DNA of 64,000 nt from Macrococcus sp. 19Msa1099 (lineage in GTDB: Bacteria; Bacillota; Bacilli; Staphylococcales; Staphylococcaceae): NCBI GenBank assembly GCA_019357535.2, contig CP079955.1, positions 1,674,001 to 1,738,000 on the forward strand, read 5' to 3'. The notes below the pieces were generated by a model. It did not search any database. It saw nothing but the letters and a program-made list of their open reading frames with translations, and was not told the DNA's origin. Below, in pieces: positions 28,322 through 38,032 of the stretch (within the stretch, counting starts at the first letter, position 1; each line of letters starts with the position of its first letter). The translations under genes were made by a program, and so were the position numbers.

Positions 28322-28386
28322 TAAGATTCTTCTTTAATTTGTCACAAAAATCACTTCGTTAGTGATATTTCAATTTAAATAAATAA

Positions 28387-28419
28387 CACGATGCAGAAAA
28401 TAATAATTTCCACATCGTG
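28387..28419 (-). terminator. Possible terminator after gatD
   Basis: Stem CACGATG/CATCGTG with a long AT-rich loop and a weak T tract on the minus strand. It lies 40 bp beyond the gatD stop; other short repeats nearby (AGTAG, CTACT) could also form. Confidence 0.35.
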
Positions 28420-28456
28420 CGTGTATTAGTAGCATCTCACTACTACTTAATCTCAG

Positions 28457-29182
28457 TTATTTTTCTTCGAGTAACCTTCTTACAATGACTTGCTTCGCTG
28501 CTTCTTCACGTGTATTATCCAGCTTGATTTCAGGGAACTGCATATTTTTACGTTCACATGCTGTGCGCAATAAATAATCAGTAATTTCGTGGTTCTTCGG
28601 TAATATTGGTCCGTGCAGATACGTCCCTAATAGATTCTTATAATGGAGACCCTCTTCTTTATCTTCATCGTTGTTTCCAAATCCACTGACGACATGTCCT
28701 AGTGTTCCATAATTATGATATGTTCTGCCGCCATGATTCTCAAATCCTACAATCTGTCCGAATGTTTCAGACTCAATAACAATATCGCCTACTAAACGTT
28801 CTGGTTTAGATTCTGTATAGAAATCTAATATATTCAGTCCACGTAATTCCTGGCCGTCTGGTGTGATATACTTCTCACCAAGGAACTGATATCCCCCACA
28901 TATCGTAAGTGCGGGCATACCATCTTCTATCGCTGCTTTAAAGTCATCTTTCACACGGAATAGATCATCCGTTGCAATTTTCTGTTCGCGGTCACTTCCG
29001 CCACCAATAAATAGTAGATCTGCATCGCTGATCTTAATTCCTGCTGTCGTATTAATATCCGTGACATTTACATCAATGCCATGCCACGCTGCACGTTTTT
29101 TAAGTGCAATAATATTTCCGATATCGCCATATAAATTGAGTTTATCCGGCATAAAATGAAATATTTCTATCGCTTTACTCAT
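28457..29182 (-). CDS. gatD: Lipid II isoglutaminyl synthase, glutamine amidotransferase subunit GatD
   Basis: 241 aa. CobB/CobQ-like class I glutamine amidotransferase with nucleophile Cys95 ([11 protein letters not shown]) and His190 ([10 protein letters not shown]). It releases ammonia from glutamine for MurT, which amidates the D-glutamate of lipid II stem peptides. This amidation is needed for efficient cross-linking and affects beta-lactam resistance in S. aureus. The start codon overlaps the murT stop by one base. Confidence 0.93.
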   Translation of the reverse strand: MSKAIEIFHFMPDKLNLYGDIGNIIALKKRAAWHGIDVNVTDINTTAGIKISDADLLFIGGGSDREQKIATDDLFRVKDDFKAAIEDGMPALTICGGYQFLGEKYITPDGQELRGLNILDFYTESKPERLVGDIVIESETFGQIVGFENHGGRTYHNYGTLGHVVSGFGNNDEDKEEGLHYKNLLGTYLHGPILPKNHEITDYLLRTACERKNMQFPEIKLDNTREEAAKQVIVRRLLEEK

Positions 29183-30495
29183 TATTTATGCCCTCCTTCA
29201 AAGTATGCTGTAAGTGTCTGATGCATCGGTTCTAAAGAGGTATAGTTCGGAATACATACTGTATACTCCGGTCGTTCAAGTATTGTCTTTGTTGCGCGTC
29301 TAATATCTTGATCGACTTCAATCTGTGCATCCACTTCTGCATATTTCAGTCTTAATGCAATTTCTTCAGCACGGTTTCCTGTACACATAATATAAGGAAT
29401 GTCCTGACGCGCAAGCTTCTCGAAATCCGCATCCCAGATCCATGATATATCTCTGCCATCTGCACCATTGTCATTTAAGCTGATAATGTAACTTTTAGCG
29501 CCTTCTATCTTCTCACCTACAGAAAGGCTGGCATTAAGTCCTGCCGGATTCTTCGCTAGATTGATAATTGCAGATTTACTCCCTGTATTAAAGCGCTGCA
29601 TACGACCATTGTCAGATTGATATGTGCTAAATCCTTTATCAATCGACTCATCATTTAATCCTAGTTCACGCAGCACACTGTATGCTGCAATAATATTGAA
29701 TACATTAAAGTCTCCGGCAATCTGCATATTAAATGTATAGCCGTTAATGACAGGATTTAAAAATGGATTCTCATTCAATGATTCTACTTCATATTTCGGT
29801 TGTTCACGTTTAAAACCACATGAACAATGATAGTGTCCGATCTGGTTGTAATGAATCCAGTCGTATATCAGCATCTTTCCACAGTTCGGGCAGTACTTAC
29901 TTTCGATCATAGAACTTTCTTCAAATGTATGGGCATGACTCTTCATGCCATAATATACAACGTCGTCACTTGCAATCTTTAACCGTGATACAAATGGATC
30001 ATCTGCATTGAGTATCAGTTCAATGCCTTTACCTTTAATATTGTCAGCAATACGATCTACTAATATATCAATCTCACCGAAACGATCCATCTGATCGCGG
30101 AAGAAGTTTGTGAACACCATCTTCGTCGGCGTCATTTCATTTAAGACGCGTGGAATAGAACCTTCATCAATTTCTATTATTGCTAACTTCGTATCTTTAG
30201 AAGACTGTACGATAAAGCTCGACGTGATACCTGCTGCCATATTGGCACCTTCTGTATTATGTATAATGCGTATACCATTCGTCTTTAGCGTATGCCCAAT
30301 CAGATTACTCGTCGTCGTCTTACCATTCGTACCTGAAATGAACACAACTTCGTCAACTTGTGCACTTAATTTTCTTAATATATCTGAGTCAATTTTACGT
30401 GCGACTTGACCAGGTAAATCCGTACCACGCTTCCCCGCCATGATACTTAATTTCCTTGCGACTTTCGCAACATTTATAGCAACAAATTTTTTCAT
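29182..30495 (-). CDS. murT: Lipid II isoglutaminyl synthase, Mur ligase subunit MurT
   Basis: 437 aa from the ATG at 30495 ([17 protein letters not shown]), with an AAGGAGGT site; this equals the S. aureus MurT length as recalled. The ATP-binding loop is [16 protein letters not shown] Cys4 zinc ribbon is inserted around residues 200-228 (CPNCGKML ... CSCGFK). The C-terminal domain is DUF1727. It activates the D-Glu carboxylate with ATP and uses ammonia from GatD. Promoter lies in the divergent gap with ftnA. Confidence 0.93.
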   Translation of the reverse strand: MKKFVAINVAKVARKLSIMAGKRGTDLPGQVARKIDSDILRKLSAQVDEVVFISGTNGKTTTSNLIGHTLKTNGIRIIHNTEGANMAAGITSSFIVQSSKDTKLAIIEIDEGSIPRVLNEMTPTKMVFTNFFRDQMDRFGEIDILVDRIADNIKGKGIELILNADDPFVSRLKIASDDVVYYGMKSHAHTFEESSMIESKYCPNCGKMLIYDWIHYNQIGHYHCSCGFKREQPKYEVESLNENPFLNPVINGYTFNMQIAGDFNVFNIIAAYSVLRELGLNDESIDKGFSTYQSDNGRMQRFNTGSKSAIINLAKNPAGLNASLSVGEKIEGAKSYIISLNDNGADGRDISWIWDADFEKLARQDIPYIMCTGNRAEEIALRLKYAEVDAQIEVDQDIRRATKTILERPEYTVCIPNYTSLEPMHQTLTAYFEGGHK

Positions 30496-30565
30496 ACGTA
30501 CCTCCTTATTCAACACTTTATTATATCATCATACAAATTATTCGCATATCAATTTACATTTGTAT

Positions 30566-30580
30566 TTATAATTATTAATG
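30566..30580. promoter_or_regulatory. Candidate PerR box 1 upstream of ftnA
   Basis: TTATAATTATTAATG matches TTATAATNATTATAA at 11 of 14 defined positions, all in the first twelve. It lies in the intergenic region between murT and ftnA. Confidence 0.4.
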
Positions 30581-30616
30581 TTATACCATATTATTATATT
30601 TACCATTTAAACTATA

Positions 30617-30631
30617 TTATAATAACTGTAA
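30617..30631. promoter_or_regulatory. Candidate PerR box 2 upstream of ftnA
   Basis: TTATAATAACTGTAA matches TTATAATNATTATAA at 12 of 14 defined positions. It is 21 bp before the ftnA start, overlapping the expected promoter. In S. aureus ftnA is a known PerR target. Confidence 0.5.
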
Positions 30632-30651
30632 CAACTAAAGGAGGTCATACT

Positions 30652-31152
30652 ATGTTATCTCAAACATTAACAGATGCTTTAAACAAACAGATGAACGAAG
30701 AATTCCAGGCTGCACATGCTTATATGGCAATGGCTGCATACTGTGCTAAAGAAAGTTATGATGGATTTGCCAACTTCTATGAACAACAAGCTGAAGAAGA
30801 GCGTTTCCATGGAACTAAGATTTATAACTATTTAAACGACCGTGATCAGCATGCCATCTTCTCAGAAATCAAAGCACCAAAGAATGACTTTGCTACAATT
30901 CTTGATACCTTTGAGGCAGGGCTTGTACAAGAGCAGCAAGTGACAAAGAATTTCTATAACCTAGCTGAGCTCGCAAAAAATGATAATGAGTATGCAACAA
31001 TTTCATTCTTAAACTGGTTCTTAGATGAGCAAGTTGAAGAAGAAGCGATGTTCAAGAAGCATATTGACTATATTCGTCGTATTAAAGATGATGCAAATGC
31101 ACTTTATCTATATGAGAAGGAACTTGGTAAACGAGAATTTCAGGCTGAATAA
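30652..31152 (+). CDS. ftnA: Ferritin
   Basis: 166 aa, non-haem ferritin of the FtnA type. Ferroxidase residues Glu17, Glu50 and His53 fall at the same numbers as in E. coli FtnA; Glu94-region and Gln/Glu-rich helix 4 ([13 protein letters not shown]) supply the rest. Twenty-four subunits form a shell that oxidises and stores iron. A GGAGG site precedes the ATG. Two PerR-box-like sites lie upstream, consistent with peroxide-linked repression. Confidence 0.93.
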   Translation: MLSQTLTDALNKQMNEEFQAAHAYMAMAAYCAKESYDGFANFYEQQAEEERFHGTKIYNYLNDRDQHAIFSEIKAPKNDFATILDTFEAGLVQEQQVTKNFYNLAELAKNDNEYATISFLNWFLDEQVEEEAMFKKHIDYIRRIKDDANALYLYEKELGKREFQAE

Positions 31153-31172
31153 TATAGCGACCAGTAAACAAC

Positions 31173-31223
31173 GAAATGCACCCCAAACGTTAGATTTTAG
31201 ATCTGACTTTTGGGGTGCATTTC
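31173..31223. terminator. Bidirectional terminator, ftnA / YkvI gene
   Basis: A 15-bp stem GAAATGCACCCCAAA/TTTGGGGTGCATTTC with a 21-base loop that itself contains AGATTTTAGATCT. It separates convergent genes. Confidence 0.65.
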
Positions 31224-31230
31224 AAGCTTA

Positions 31231-32313
31231 TTAAGCCTGCTGCTTATTCTTGTTATTCATCCTTAATTTCAGCGGAGCGAGCATTATGATGATAATCAAT
31301 AAATAGTTCATGTTGCCGAGTATCGGATATACTTTGTTCACAAGTTTCGTAAATCCTACGAAACTTAATCCGAAACCTGTAAGTGTTGCTAATATATAGA
31401 ACACTCTAAACTTCACTGTACCTACTGTCGTAAAACGTGCTGAGAAAGCATAGAACATACTAAGAGCCGTGTTAAAGATCATCGTAAACACGATAACCGA
31501 CATTGCAATACCAAGTATTGGTGAGATTTCATTTACAATACCGAGCATCGGTAACGGTAAGTCTTTAACAGTTTCGATTTTAGAGAATATTGCAAGATGA
31601 CTAAGTATAATCAGTAAACCTAATACAAGTCCTCCGACTAACCCTCCAAGTGCAGCGGCACGTTTATTGCCTTCAGAACCCCCGATAACAATTGCCATTG
31701 CAGCACCCAGTCCTATGTTCATCGATACGTAGTTCACACCTGCAATAATCCAATGTGGGAATGGTGAAGTTACCGTATTTGAAATGTAATCTAGTTCTGC
31801 ATAGGGTGTGTCTAATGTCACGATACAATAAATCGAAATAATAACAATCATAATAACTAGAAATGGTGTAATGTTACCGATAACCTTTACGATATGGTCA
31901 ATTTTAAGCATTCCAGCGATAATTACGACTAATGCCATTAATGCTGTTCCATAAGCTGTCGGTATGCCAAATTGCTGTTCTAAGTTAGAACCAGCACCGG
32001 CAAGCATCACAACACCGAAACTAAATAACGTAATAATCAGTACAACATCTATTATCCAAGCTAACACTTTTCCGATTCCAGGATAATCTGTCAATCTTTG
32101 AATCACAATTTGATGGTCATCTGCTTCTGTCTTGCTACCTGCCCAGACGAGAATCATCCCGATGTACGCGAATAATATGGTTGATACAATCGCACCGAAT
32201 ATCCCCATTGCTCCAAAGCTTGTAAAGTACTGCAGTATCTCTTGCCCTGATGCAAATCCAGCGCCTACAATAACACCAACAAAGGCACTACTGATTAAAA
32301 AAATCTTCTTCAT
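31231..32313 (-). CDS. YkvI family membrane protein (APC-like transporter)
   Basis: 360 aa with about ten to eleven hydrophobic segments. The start MKKIFLISSAFVGVIVGAGFASGQEILQYF carries the GAGFASGQE motif that marks the YkvI family, distant relatives of amino-acid/sodium symporters. No substrate is established. It is followed on the minus strand by a terminator and stands alone; 150 bp of AT-rich sequence upstream show nothing else I can name. Confidence 0.8.
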   Translation of the reverse strand: MKKIFLISSAFVGVIVGAGFASGQEILQYFTSFGAMGIFGAIVSTILFAYIGMILVWAGSKTEADDHQIVIQRLTDYPGIGKVLAWIIDVVLIITLFSFGVVMLAGAGSNLEQQFGIPTAYGTALMALVVIIAGMLKIDHIVKVIGNITPFLVIMIVIISIYCIVTLDTPYAELDYISNTVTSPFPHWIIAGVNYVSMNIGLGAAMAIVIGGSEGNKRAAALGGLVGGLVLGLLIILSHLAIFSKIETVKDLPLPMLGIVNEISPILGIAMSVIVFTMIFNTALSMFYAFSARFTTVGTVKFRVFYILATLTGFGLSFVGFTKLVNKVYPILGNMNYLLIIIIMLAPLKLRMNNKNKQQA

Positions 32314-32466
32314 AATATCCTCCCAGTTTATTCACAAGTCAAATGATTACAGATTCCAGCAGAAATCATGTAATATTACTTTCATATCCATTAATCTATT
32401 CCCTTTTATTATAAAGATAACTCTTTATTCTCTGAATAAATAAAATATAAGTTCAAAGGAGTATAC

Positions 32467-33360
32467 ATGAATTCTTTTATTGCATTAGATTTCGAGACTG
32501 CAAACCATAATGCTGCATCAATTTGTAGTGTTGGTATGGTAAAAGTTATAGATAATATGATGACAGAAACTTTCTATACGCTCGTAAATCCCGAAACAAA
32601 CTTTAATACTTCAAATATAAACGTCCATAATATAAAACCTGAAGATGTTGCTACATCACCTACATTTGAAACCGTCTATCCTCACATGCTGTCATTCATC
32701 GGAGACTTACCAGTCGTGTGTCACTTTGCACAGTTTGATATGAAAGTCCTCCATGCATCGATCAAACGTTATCACTTTGAAATGCCGACGCTACCCTACT
32801 TCTGTTCTTGCATTATGGCGAGAGATACGATTACAAACCACAGCTACAGCTTAAAAAATATGATGGCCTATTATAACCTGAATTTCCACGGTCATCATCA
32901 CGCATTAAACGATGCAAAAGCATGTGCCATGATTACAGTGCGATTGTTGAAGAATTATGAGTCACTCAATCAATATTTAACTTATAAGCGACGCAAGAAA
33001 TACATTAGCAACGTGTCGCTTACGTCAAAGCGTGCACAAATGTCACGTTATCAGACAGATTTAAATCATATCACGCCTGATACATCTAAAGTAAATAAAG
33101 ATCATCTCTTCTATAGCAAGCGCATCGCAATAACAGGTACACTGCACAAGAAACGTAAAGACATCGTACAGTATATCGTGAATAACGGCGGTATATATAC
33201 AGAAGAAATAGATACAATAGATATCTTTATTATGGGTAAATCTAAGCAAGGGGTTTCAAAAAAAGAGGGCATCGTACGTAATAAAATTGCGCTCGGTAAA
33301 GAAATTATGCTCATCGATGATGATAAACTGAAAAGCTTAATTGCCTTTTATGACATATAA
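32467..33360 (+). CDS. DEDD 3'-5' exonuclease with C-terminal BRCT domain (DnaQ-like)
   Basis: 297 aa. The exonuclease domain (about 1-165) has ExoI ALDFETAN (Asp8, Glu10), ExoII VVCHFAQFDMKVL and ExoIIIe HHHALNDAKAC. The C-terminal ~85 residues form a BRCT domain (SKRIAITGTLHKKRKDIVQYIVNNGG ... GKEIMLIDDDKL). This exonuclease-BRCT fusion is known in staphylococci next to dinB and is usually annotated as polymerase III epsilon-like. It probably trims 3' ends in DNA repair. An AAGGAG site precedes the ATG. Confidence 0.85.
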   Translation: MNSFIALDFETANHNAASICSVGMVKVIDNMMTETFYTLVNPETNFNTSNINVHNIKPEDVATSPTFETVYPHMLSFIGDLPVVCHFAQFDMKVLHASIKRYHFEMPTLPYFCSCIMARDTITNHSYSLKNMMAYYNLNFHGHHHALNDAKACAMITVRLLKNYESLNQYLTYKRRKKYISNVSLTSKRAQMSRYQTDLNHITPDTSKVNKDHLFYSKRIAITGTLHKKRKDIVQYIVNNGGIYTEEIDTIDIFIMGKSKQGVSKKEGIVRNKIALGKEIMLIDDDKLKSLIAFYDI

Positions 33361-33392
33361 AAAGTAGCATTCATGTTCGAATGCTACTTTTT
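33359..33392. terminator. Bidirectional terminator
   Basis: A 14-bp stem AAAAAGTAGCATTC/GAATGCTACTTTTT with a 6-base loop between convergent genes. Confidence 0.8.
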
Positions 33393-33590
33393 CGTTGTTT
33401 CTTTAATTGATTTCTTAATACTCTGCTTCGTTACAGGACGCTCTAATTTGTGGTCGACCCAGAATAAAAATACCGCTACAGCAATAATGCCGAGTAACGG
33501 TAATATATCAAAACCACTTTCAATGACATGCATCACATACATCACGATAAGCAGTGCGGTTATTCCAATAATCGCAAATTTGAATTTCAT
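33384..33590 (-). CDS. Small membrane protein of unknown function
   Basis: 68 aa. Two transmembrane segments (about residues 3-21 and 29-45) are followed by a basic tail (KKSIKETTKK). A GAGGAAC site lies before the ATG. It starts 16 bp after the dinB stop on the same strand, so it may be cotranscribed with dinB. A hypothetical gene in this place is also known from staphylococci. I cannot name a family. Confidence 0.6.
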   Translation of the reverse strand: MKFKFAIIGITALLIVMYVMHVIESGFDILPLLGIIAVAVFLFWVDHKLERPVTKQSIKKSIKETTKK

Positions 33591-33605
33591 AATTGTTCCT
33601 CATTT

Positions 33606-34670
33606 CTAGAGAAAATCATATATCGTTAGATTTTCGTACACTTTATTTTTTATATTCCCTACCTGAACCCCGACTAAACGGATTTCTTCATTTTCTAGCT
33701 TTAAATCTGTATAGAGCAAAACAGCTGTTGCATATATCTTATCTGCCTGATCAGTAAAATCGAGCAGCTTCGTCTGCTTCGTATGGCTTTCAAAGTCGCT
33801 TGTCTTAATCTTTACCGTTATCGTATCAGTCACTTTATTCATGCTTTGAAGCTTCGCTGCGACTTTCTCCGTCTGCTCATTCATTACGCGTAAAATATAG
33901 GATTCATCATTCTTATCATGCGCAAATGTTGTCTCCTTACCGATTGACTTGCGTTCACGTTCGACCTCTATAATATCAGTGCCAATACCACGTGCTTTGT
34001 TATATAAGCTTGACCCTTTCTTGCCGAACTGTTCAATAAGTTCAATCTCGGATAACTGACGTAAGTCTTTGCCAGTTGCTATCTTTAGCTTATGCATCTT
34101 CTGTTCAGTCACTTTACCGACACCCGGAAACTCACCAATCGGCAACGCATCTAATATTTGCTGCACGTTATTATAATGGATGACGGTTAATCCGTTCGGC
34201 TTATTCATACCGGAAGCGATTTTAGCCAGAAACTTATTATAAGAAACACCCGCACTGCACGTCAAATGTGTTGCCTCATATACATCACGTTTAATAGACG
34301 CGGCAATTTGGCTGGCACCAAGATCCGGACGTACGAGATGCGTGATATCGAGGTATGCCTCATCTAACGATAACGGCTGCACAATATCCGTGTAACTCTT
34401 GAAGACATTCATAATTTGCTGTGACACAGACTTGTACACATCAAACCGAGGACTCACATAATAACCATCTGGACATAACTGATATGCGCGAGACGTCGGC
34501 ATCGCGCTATGCACACCAAACTTCCTCGCCTCATAACTCGCTGTCGCCACAACGCCACGATTACGACTCTTACCACCAACGATAACAGGCTTACCTTTAA
34601 GTTCAGGATTATCCCGCTGTTCCACCTGCGCATAGAACGCATCCATATCGATGTGAATGATTCTTTTCAT
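33606..34670 (-). CDS. dinB: DNA polymerase IV (Y family)
   Basis: 354 aa. Catalytic acidic residues are in [14 protein letters not shown] (Asp8) and [10 protein letters not shown] (about Asp105-Glu106). The Y-family thumb HhH is [15 protein letters not shown], followed by the little-finger domain. It carries out translesion synthesis across damaged bases. In S. aureus dinB is followed by rlmD; here the accessory island separates the two. Confidence 0.93.
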   Translation of the reverse strand: MKRIIHIDMDAFYAQVEQRDNPELKGKPVIVGGKSRNRGVVATASYEARKFGVHSAMPTSRAYQLCPDGYYVSPRFDVYKSVSQQIMNVFKSYTDIVQPLSLDEAYLDITHLVRPDLGASQIAASIKRDVYEATHLTCSAGVSYNKFLAKIASGMNKPNGLTVIHYNNVQQILDALPIGEFPGVGKVTEQKMHKLKIATGKDLRQLSEIELIEQFGKKGSSLYNKARGIGTDIIEVERERKSIGKETTFAHDKNDESYILRVMNEQTEKVAAKLQSMNKVTDTITVKIKTSDFESHTKQTKLLDFTDQADKIYATAVLLYTDLKLENEEIRLVGVQVGNIKNKVYENLTIYDFL

Positions 34671-34796
34671 AATATCAACTCTTTAATCTACTAATATATT
34701 TATTATATTCGTTAAAGTATCTATATGACAAATGCTTTGAATATATATTTTTCTTTATCACTAGTGCATTCAAATATTTATTTAATTCTTTCAATC

Positions 34797-34836
34797 AATA
34801 TAAAACGTATAGTCAAATGACTATACGTTTTATATT
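34797..34836. terminator. Strong hairpin at the left border of the island
   Basis: An 18-bp perfect stem AATATAAAACGTATAGTC with loop AAAT. On the minus strand it follows directly on the stop codon of the rlmD 3'-end relic. It may be the original rlmD terminator left behind when the island entered. Confidence 0.65.
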
Positions 34837-34984
34837 ATTTCGTTAATTTCACAACACACTCAACATGCTTGGAGTTGAATTGATAGCTATCAACCTTATC
34901 GTTTAAATCTCTTTTTTTATTGAGGCTCGTACTTGGAAACATATCCAAGATTGGCTGTCGTTTGTGGGAACATATCAATAAACT
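34835..34984 (-). pseudogene. rlmD 3'-end relic (left island junction)
   Basis: On the minus strand one frame reads ILDMFPSTSLNKKRD and ends KHVECVVKLTK-stop. RlmD proteins end with DMFPQT-x-HVE-x-VVxL, so both halves of the C-terminus can be recognised, separated by about 17 extra codons. A second frame in the same stretch reads FIDMFPQTTANLG, giving a second copy of the target motif 24 bp away. I infer a junction formed by one or more insertions into the 3' end of rlmD. The intact gene now lies 10 kb to the right. Confidence 0.6.
34909..34982. repeat. Att-like repeat A
   Basis: A 74-bp stretch that recurs imperfectly (about three quarters identical) at 35871-35942. The common core on the plus strand includes AAACATATC, TTGGCT, GGGAACATA. 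It carries the DMFPQT-coding target motif (on the plus strand GTTTGTGGGAACATATC) that also occurs in the paralogue at 15014 as GTTTGGGGGAACATATC. Probably a recombination scar. Confidence 0.6.
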
Positions 34985-34988
34985 TAAA

Positions 34989-35801
34989 CTAAAGTTCTAT
35001 TTTGGCAAACAGAATTCCATGATCGGGCTCACCAACAGGTATTATTAATTCTTGTTTGCCAAATTTATCAATAACGTCTAGTCGATAATGCTTAGCAAAA
35101 TTCGAGTCATATTGTTCAACTGTGCATCGACTAATATTTTTACAGATTATATGATCGTTTTTAATGTACCCATCAAATTGTCCATTAAAATATGCCAATC
35201 CCCACGAATGATTAGTAGGTGTTGTACGAATAAAATCGCTACCCAATAAATTATCCAAGACATTTAAATTCCACTCTGCTATTGGGGTATTATCACGTAG
35301 GTTATTGAAATCACCTAATATAACTATAGGATTTGAGATTTCTTTGACCCATTTCATTACGGTTTCCATTTCGATTCGACGGGAATCATAATCAACTTTT
35401 AACTCTTTAATTCTAATACCTAGGATAGTTACGAGGTTATTGTCAATGATAACATCAATTCTTAAATTTTCCGGAATACTATCCCAGTCTATACAACAAG
35501 TGCTATTTGGTTCGTCTGGATATGCTTTGAAATAAGATATAGATTCTACCCTAATTCCTTTATCCCTAATGGCAATAAAAATATCATTTGCGTATTTAAA
35601 AGAATAATTAGTAGTGACGTAATAAAATCCCATGCATTCCATTCTTGTATAAAATTCATTAATATTTTCTGCACGGCAGTTAAATTCTGTTAGGATAATA
35701 ATATTAATATCATCCGGAACCTTATCTAATATCCATAAGGGTATTGTTTTCCCTGTTCTACCCCTTTGGTTTATATTCCACTCCATTATTTTAACTTCCA
35801 T
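34989..35801 (-). CDS. Endonuclease/exonuclease/phosphatase (EEP) superfamily protein
   Basis: 270 aa. EEP active-site residues are present in order: Asn9 (MEWNINQRG), Glu39 (IILTEFN), Asp164 and Asn166 (VILGDFNNL), Asp216-His217 (KNDHIIC) and Asp260-His261 (GEPDHGIL). This suggests a metal-dependent phosphodiesterase, possibly a nuclease; the substrate is unknown. A GGGAGG site precedes the ATG. The gene lies alone between att-like repeats A and B, so it may have arrived as a separate small insertion. No close relative is recognised. Confidence 0.75.
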   Translation of the reverse strand: MEVKIMEWNINQRGRTGKTIPLWILDKVPDDINIIILTEFNCRAENINEFYTRMECMGFYYVTTNYSFKYANDIFIAIRDKGIRVESISYFKAYPDEPNSTCCIDWDSIPENLRIDVIIDNNLVTILGIRIKELKVDYDSRRIEMETVMKWVKEISNPIVILGDFNNLRDNTPIAEWNLNVLDNLLGSDFIRTTPTNHSWGLAYFNGQFDGYIKNDHIICKNISRCTVEQYDSNFAKHYRLDVIDKFGKQELIIPVGEPDHGILFAKIEL

Positions 35802-35870
35802 TCTCTACGATTCCTCCCTAAGTTTTTATCATCCCTTATAAATACTCTATTATTTCAAGATTCTTGCAGT

Positions 35871-35942
35871 CTATTTTTTATTAGAAGCCATACAGAGAAA
35901 CATATCGAAGGTTGGCTCTAGTTAGTGGAACATACTAATAAT
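35871..35942. repeat. Att-like repeat B
   Basis: Imperfect second copy of repeat A (34909-34982), in the same orientation about 960 bp away. On the minus strand it still contains ATGTTCCACTAAC and, 20 bp on, ATGTTTC, the two target-motif relics of repeat A, now more decayed. The intervening segment holds only the EEP gene. Confidence 0.55.
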
Positions 35943-35965
35943 TTAGTAAACGCAATGCACTTATG

Positions 35966-36883
35966 TCAGCACTGTTCTCGTGACAGATATTGTATAGCTA
36001 AAGCAATTAATGATAAGCACCGATTAAAAAGATAGTCGTAATAACGGATATCAGTGATATCAATTTTATTAGTTTCATGATGACGTATGCGATATTTATT
36101 TCCAATGTCCGTCAAGGCCTTAAATTCAGCACTAAATAAATCTACAAAACCATCATTCCCGTTTGCCATATCATTCACTATTTTTTCTGATGAACGTTTC
36201 TTATCTAATGTTGTATAATAAGTTTTTAAGCGTTCTAATGCATCCCATATCTTTTCGACTGAATCTTGCCGAGCTGCAGGGTTTGGTGTTTTATATAATG
36301 CAACGGCATCTTTCAACAACTCTCTTGTGCCTTGCTCATGTACCGATGTAAAAGAATTTTCTATTTCTGTTGTAAGTGGGCTGTTCTCAACAATTCTTTC
36401 AATAATCTTTTCGTCCGTAAGTTCATATAGCAGCCCAGACTCAGAGAATATTTCATTTATTGTCTCTTGAAAATTTGCAAATACATCTGAAGAATTAAGA
36501 CAATCTATCGTTTGGTAGTTTCGGTATCTGTCATTATTCCATCGTTCTGAGATATCCTCAATATTTTGTGCAAAAAATTCAATAAGGTCCAAAAGTGCAT
36601 ACTGGTCGTATTCATCTTCATATTGCGGTGTGCAAATCCTGTCATAATCATCCCGAAAGAGAGATGGTATTCTTATTTTAATTCTAGTTGTAAATCCTTT
36701 TTCATCAAATGCAACATAGTCGCTATCTGTAAAGTCGTGATGACAATTTAGAGTGAAAATATGTGTTAAATTTTTTTGATATCTTTTGCAGCAATCTAAA
36801 AGCAACGAATACATATCTCTATTAATAGAATATGTCTTTTCCTGTGGTGCTCTTATACCATGTCTTTCAGAGTATAATTTCAT
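35966..36883 (-). CDS. AbiJ/HEPN-like putative abortive-infection protein
   Basis: 305 aa, soluble, no signal peptide. The start MKLYSERHGIRAPQEKTYSI resembles N-terminal domains of AbiJ-type proteins. The C-terminal helical part ends in ALTDIGNKYRIRHHETNKID (residues 261-280 include Arg275 and His278-His279), followed by YYDYLFNRCLSLI. Many abortive-infection proteins with a HEPN RNase-like domain end with such an IRH(H/S)E motif. The assignment is from pattern memory only. It lies downstream of the protease gene on the same strand, separated by a 276-bp gap. Role in phage defence is an inference. Confidence 0.5.
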   Translation of the reverse strand: MKLYSERHGIRAPQEKTYSINRDMYSLLLDCCKRYQKNLTHIFTLNCHHDFTDSDYVAFDEKGFTTRIKIRIPSLFRDDYDRICTPQYEDEYDQYALLDLIEFFAQNIEDISERWNNDRYRNYQTIDCLNSSDVFANFQETINEIFSESGLLYELTDEKIIERIVENSPLTTEIENSFTSVHEQGTRELLKDAVALYKTPNPAARQDSVEKIWDALERLKTYYTTLDKKRSSEKIVNDMANGNDGFVDLFSAEFKALTDIGNKYRIRHHETNKIDITDIRYYDYLFNRCLSLIALAIQYLSREQC

Positions 36884-37159
36884 AAGTCATCTCCTCATAA
36901 ATTTGTTTTTATATATTAAGCCACTAAAAGAACCAGTATTGACTTAAAATCTACCTATTCGCATACCATAAAAAATGTTCAAACTTACATCTTCTAAATA
37001 GAATTTTAAACATCTTTGCTTGATCCAAACATAAAATTCTTATCTATGCACCAACATTGGATTTATATGTAAATATACGTCATGCACAAAATCATATGAG
37101 AGTGGGGTAACTGGTTCCTAATGCATACTATTCTTATTTCTGAAATAGGGCATCAATCT
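36884..37159. other. AT-rich gap between protease and AbiJ-like genes
   Basis: 276 bp without a convincing reading frame, hairpin or repeat. The GAGGAGATGACTT region at its left end is the ribosome site of the AbiJ-like gene, so that gene probably has its own promoter here. Confidence 0.5.
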
Positions 37160-37987
37160 CTAATTGGCATTCTGTTGCTTGATCTTTTCTCTAATTAGAT
37201 TTTTAAACTCAAATAATTCTTCTGACTTAATATAATAACCTAAATTAGTCATTACAGATGTTCTGCTAATTACCTTTTGTTGTGTAGGTATATCAACAAC
37301 CGATATCTCTCCATTAGCATTCATCGTTGGGCCAGCATATAAAATACCTAAAAATATTATTCTTCTAGCACCTAAATAAGTATTACCTTTTTTATCAGAA
37401 TAGCCATTTTCATTTAAGATGTAAATTGGTGATCCAGATGATCCTGGAAAAGCGGCAATGTCTGCTAGTCCTATTCCTTTTGTGTTAAAATCGTACGCTG
37501 GGTGAGACGCTGTATATCCTTTTCTAAAAATCGGATAATTGTTTTTACTGTCCCATAACCCAATAGGATATCCAATCATTACAATTTCTTCTAAAGCACT
37601 CAATTCCATTAGTTTTACTTTATTAGGAATCAAGCTTTCTTCATTAGCTACATAAAATACTTGTTTTCCTGTTCGCTTCCTTACTTCCTCAAATATTGGG
37701 TTAATAAATGTGAAGCACATATCTTTTTCAGAATGAAAAAACCACTCTGTTTGTAATGTAATAGCATAGTTTTCCGTGGTTGTCCCATCTTCTTCACTCA
37801 AATGTAAAAAGAACTTTACGGTTTCATTTCTATTGCAATTTACAACATGTTTATTTGTAATAAGAACAGGTATAGTAAGTTCACCCTCCTTAAAATTAAA
37901 GAAAAATCCAGTTCCTGAGGAACCATCATGAGCTTCTATCCTTACAGTATTAAACATTAGTTGCTCTGTCAGACTAATTGGTTTCAT
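37160..37987 (-). CDS. Trypsin-like serine protease (S1 family fold)
   Basis: 275 aa from the ATG at 37987 (MKPISLTEQLM), with a GAGGAG site; the ATG at 38005 is inside that site. Catalytic triad candidates are His47 (LITNKHVVN), Asp89 (HSEKDMCF) and Ser184 (AAFPGSSGSPIY). There is no signal peptide or membrane segment, so it would act in the cytoplasm. It starts 45 bp after the XRE regulator gene, probably in one operon. Cytoplasmic trypsin-like domains occur as effectors in several phage-defence systems; that role is only inferred here. Confidence 0.75.
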   Translation of the reverse strand: MKPISLTEQLMFNTVRIEAHDGSSGTGFFFNFKEGELTIPVLITNKHVVNCNRNETVKFFLHLSEEDGTTTENYAITLQTEWFFHSEKDMCFTFINPIFEEVRKRTGKQVFYVANEESLIPNKVKLMELSALEEIVMIGYPIGLWDSKNNYPIFRKGYTASHPAYDFNTKGIGLADIAAFPGSSGSPIYILNENGYSDKKGNTYLGARRIIFLGILYAGPTMNANGEISVVDIPTQQKVISRTSVMTNLGYYIKSEELFEFKNLIREKIKQQNAN

Positions 37988-38032
37988 ATCACAGCTCCTC
38001 TTCATTTAGTAGTATTTGGTATAATTGTTCCT

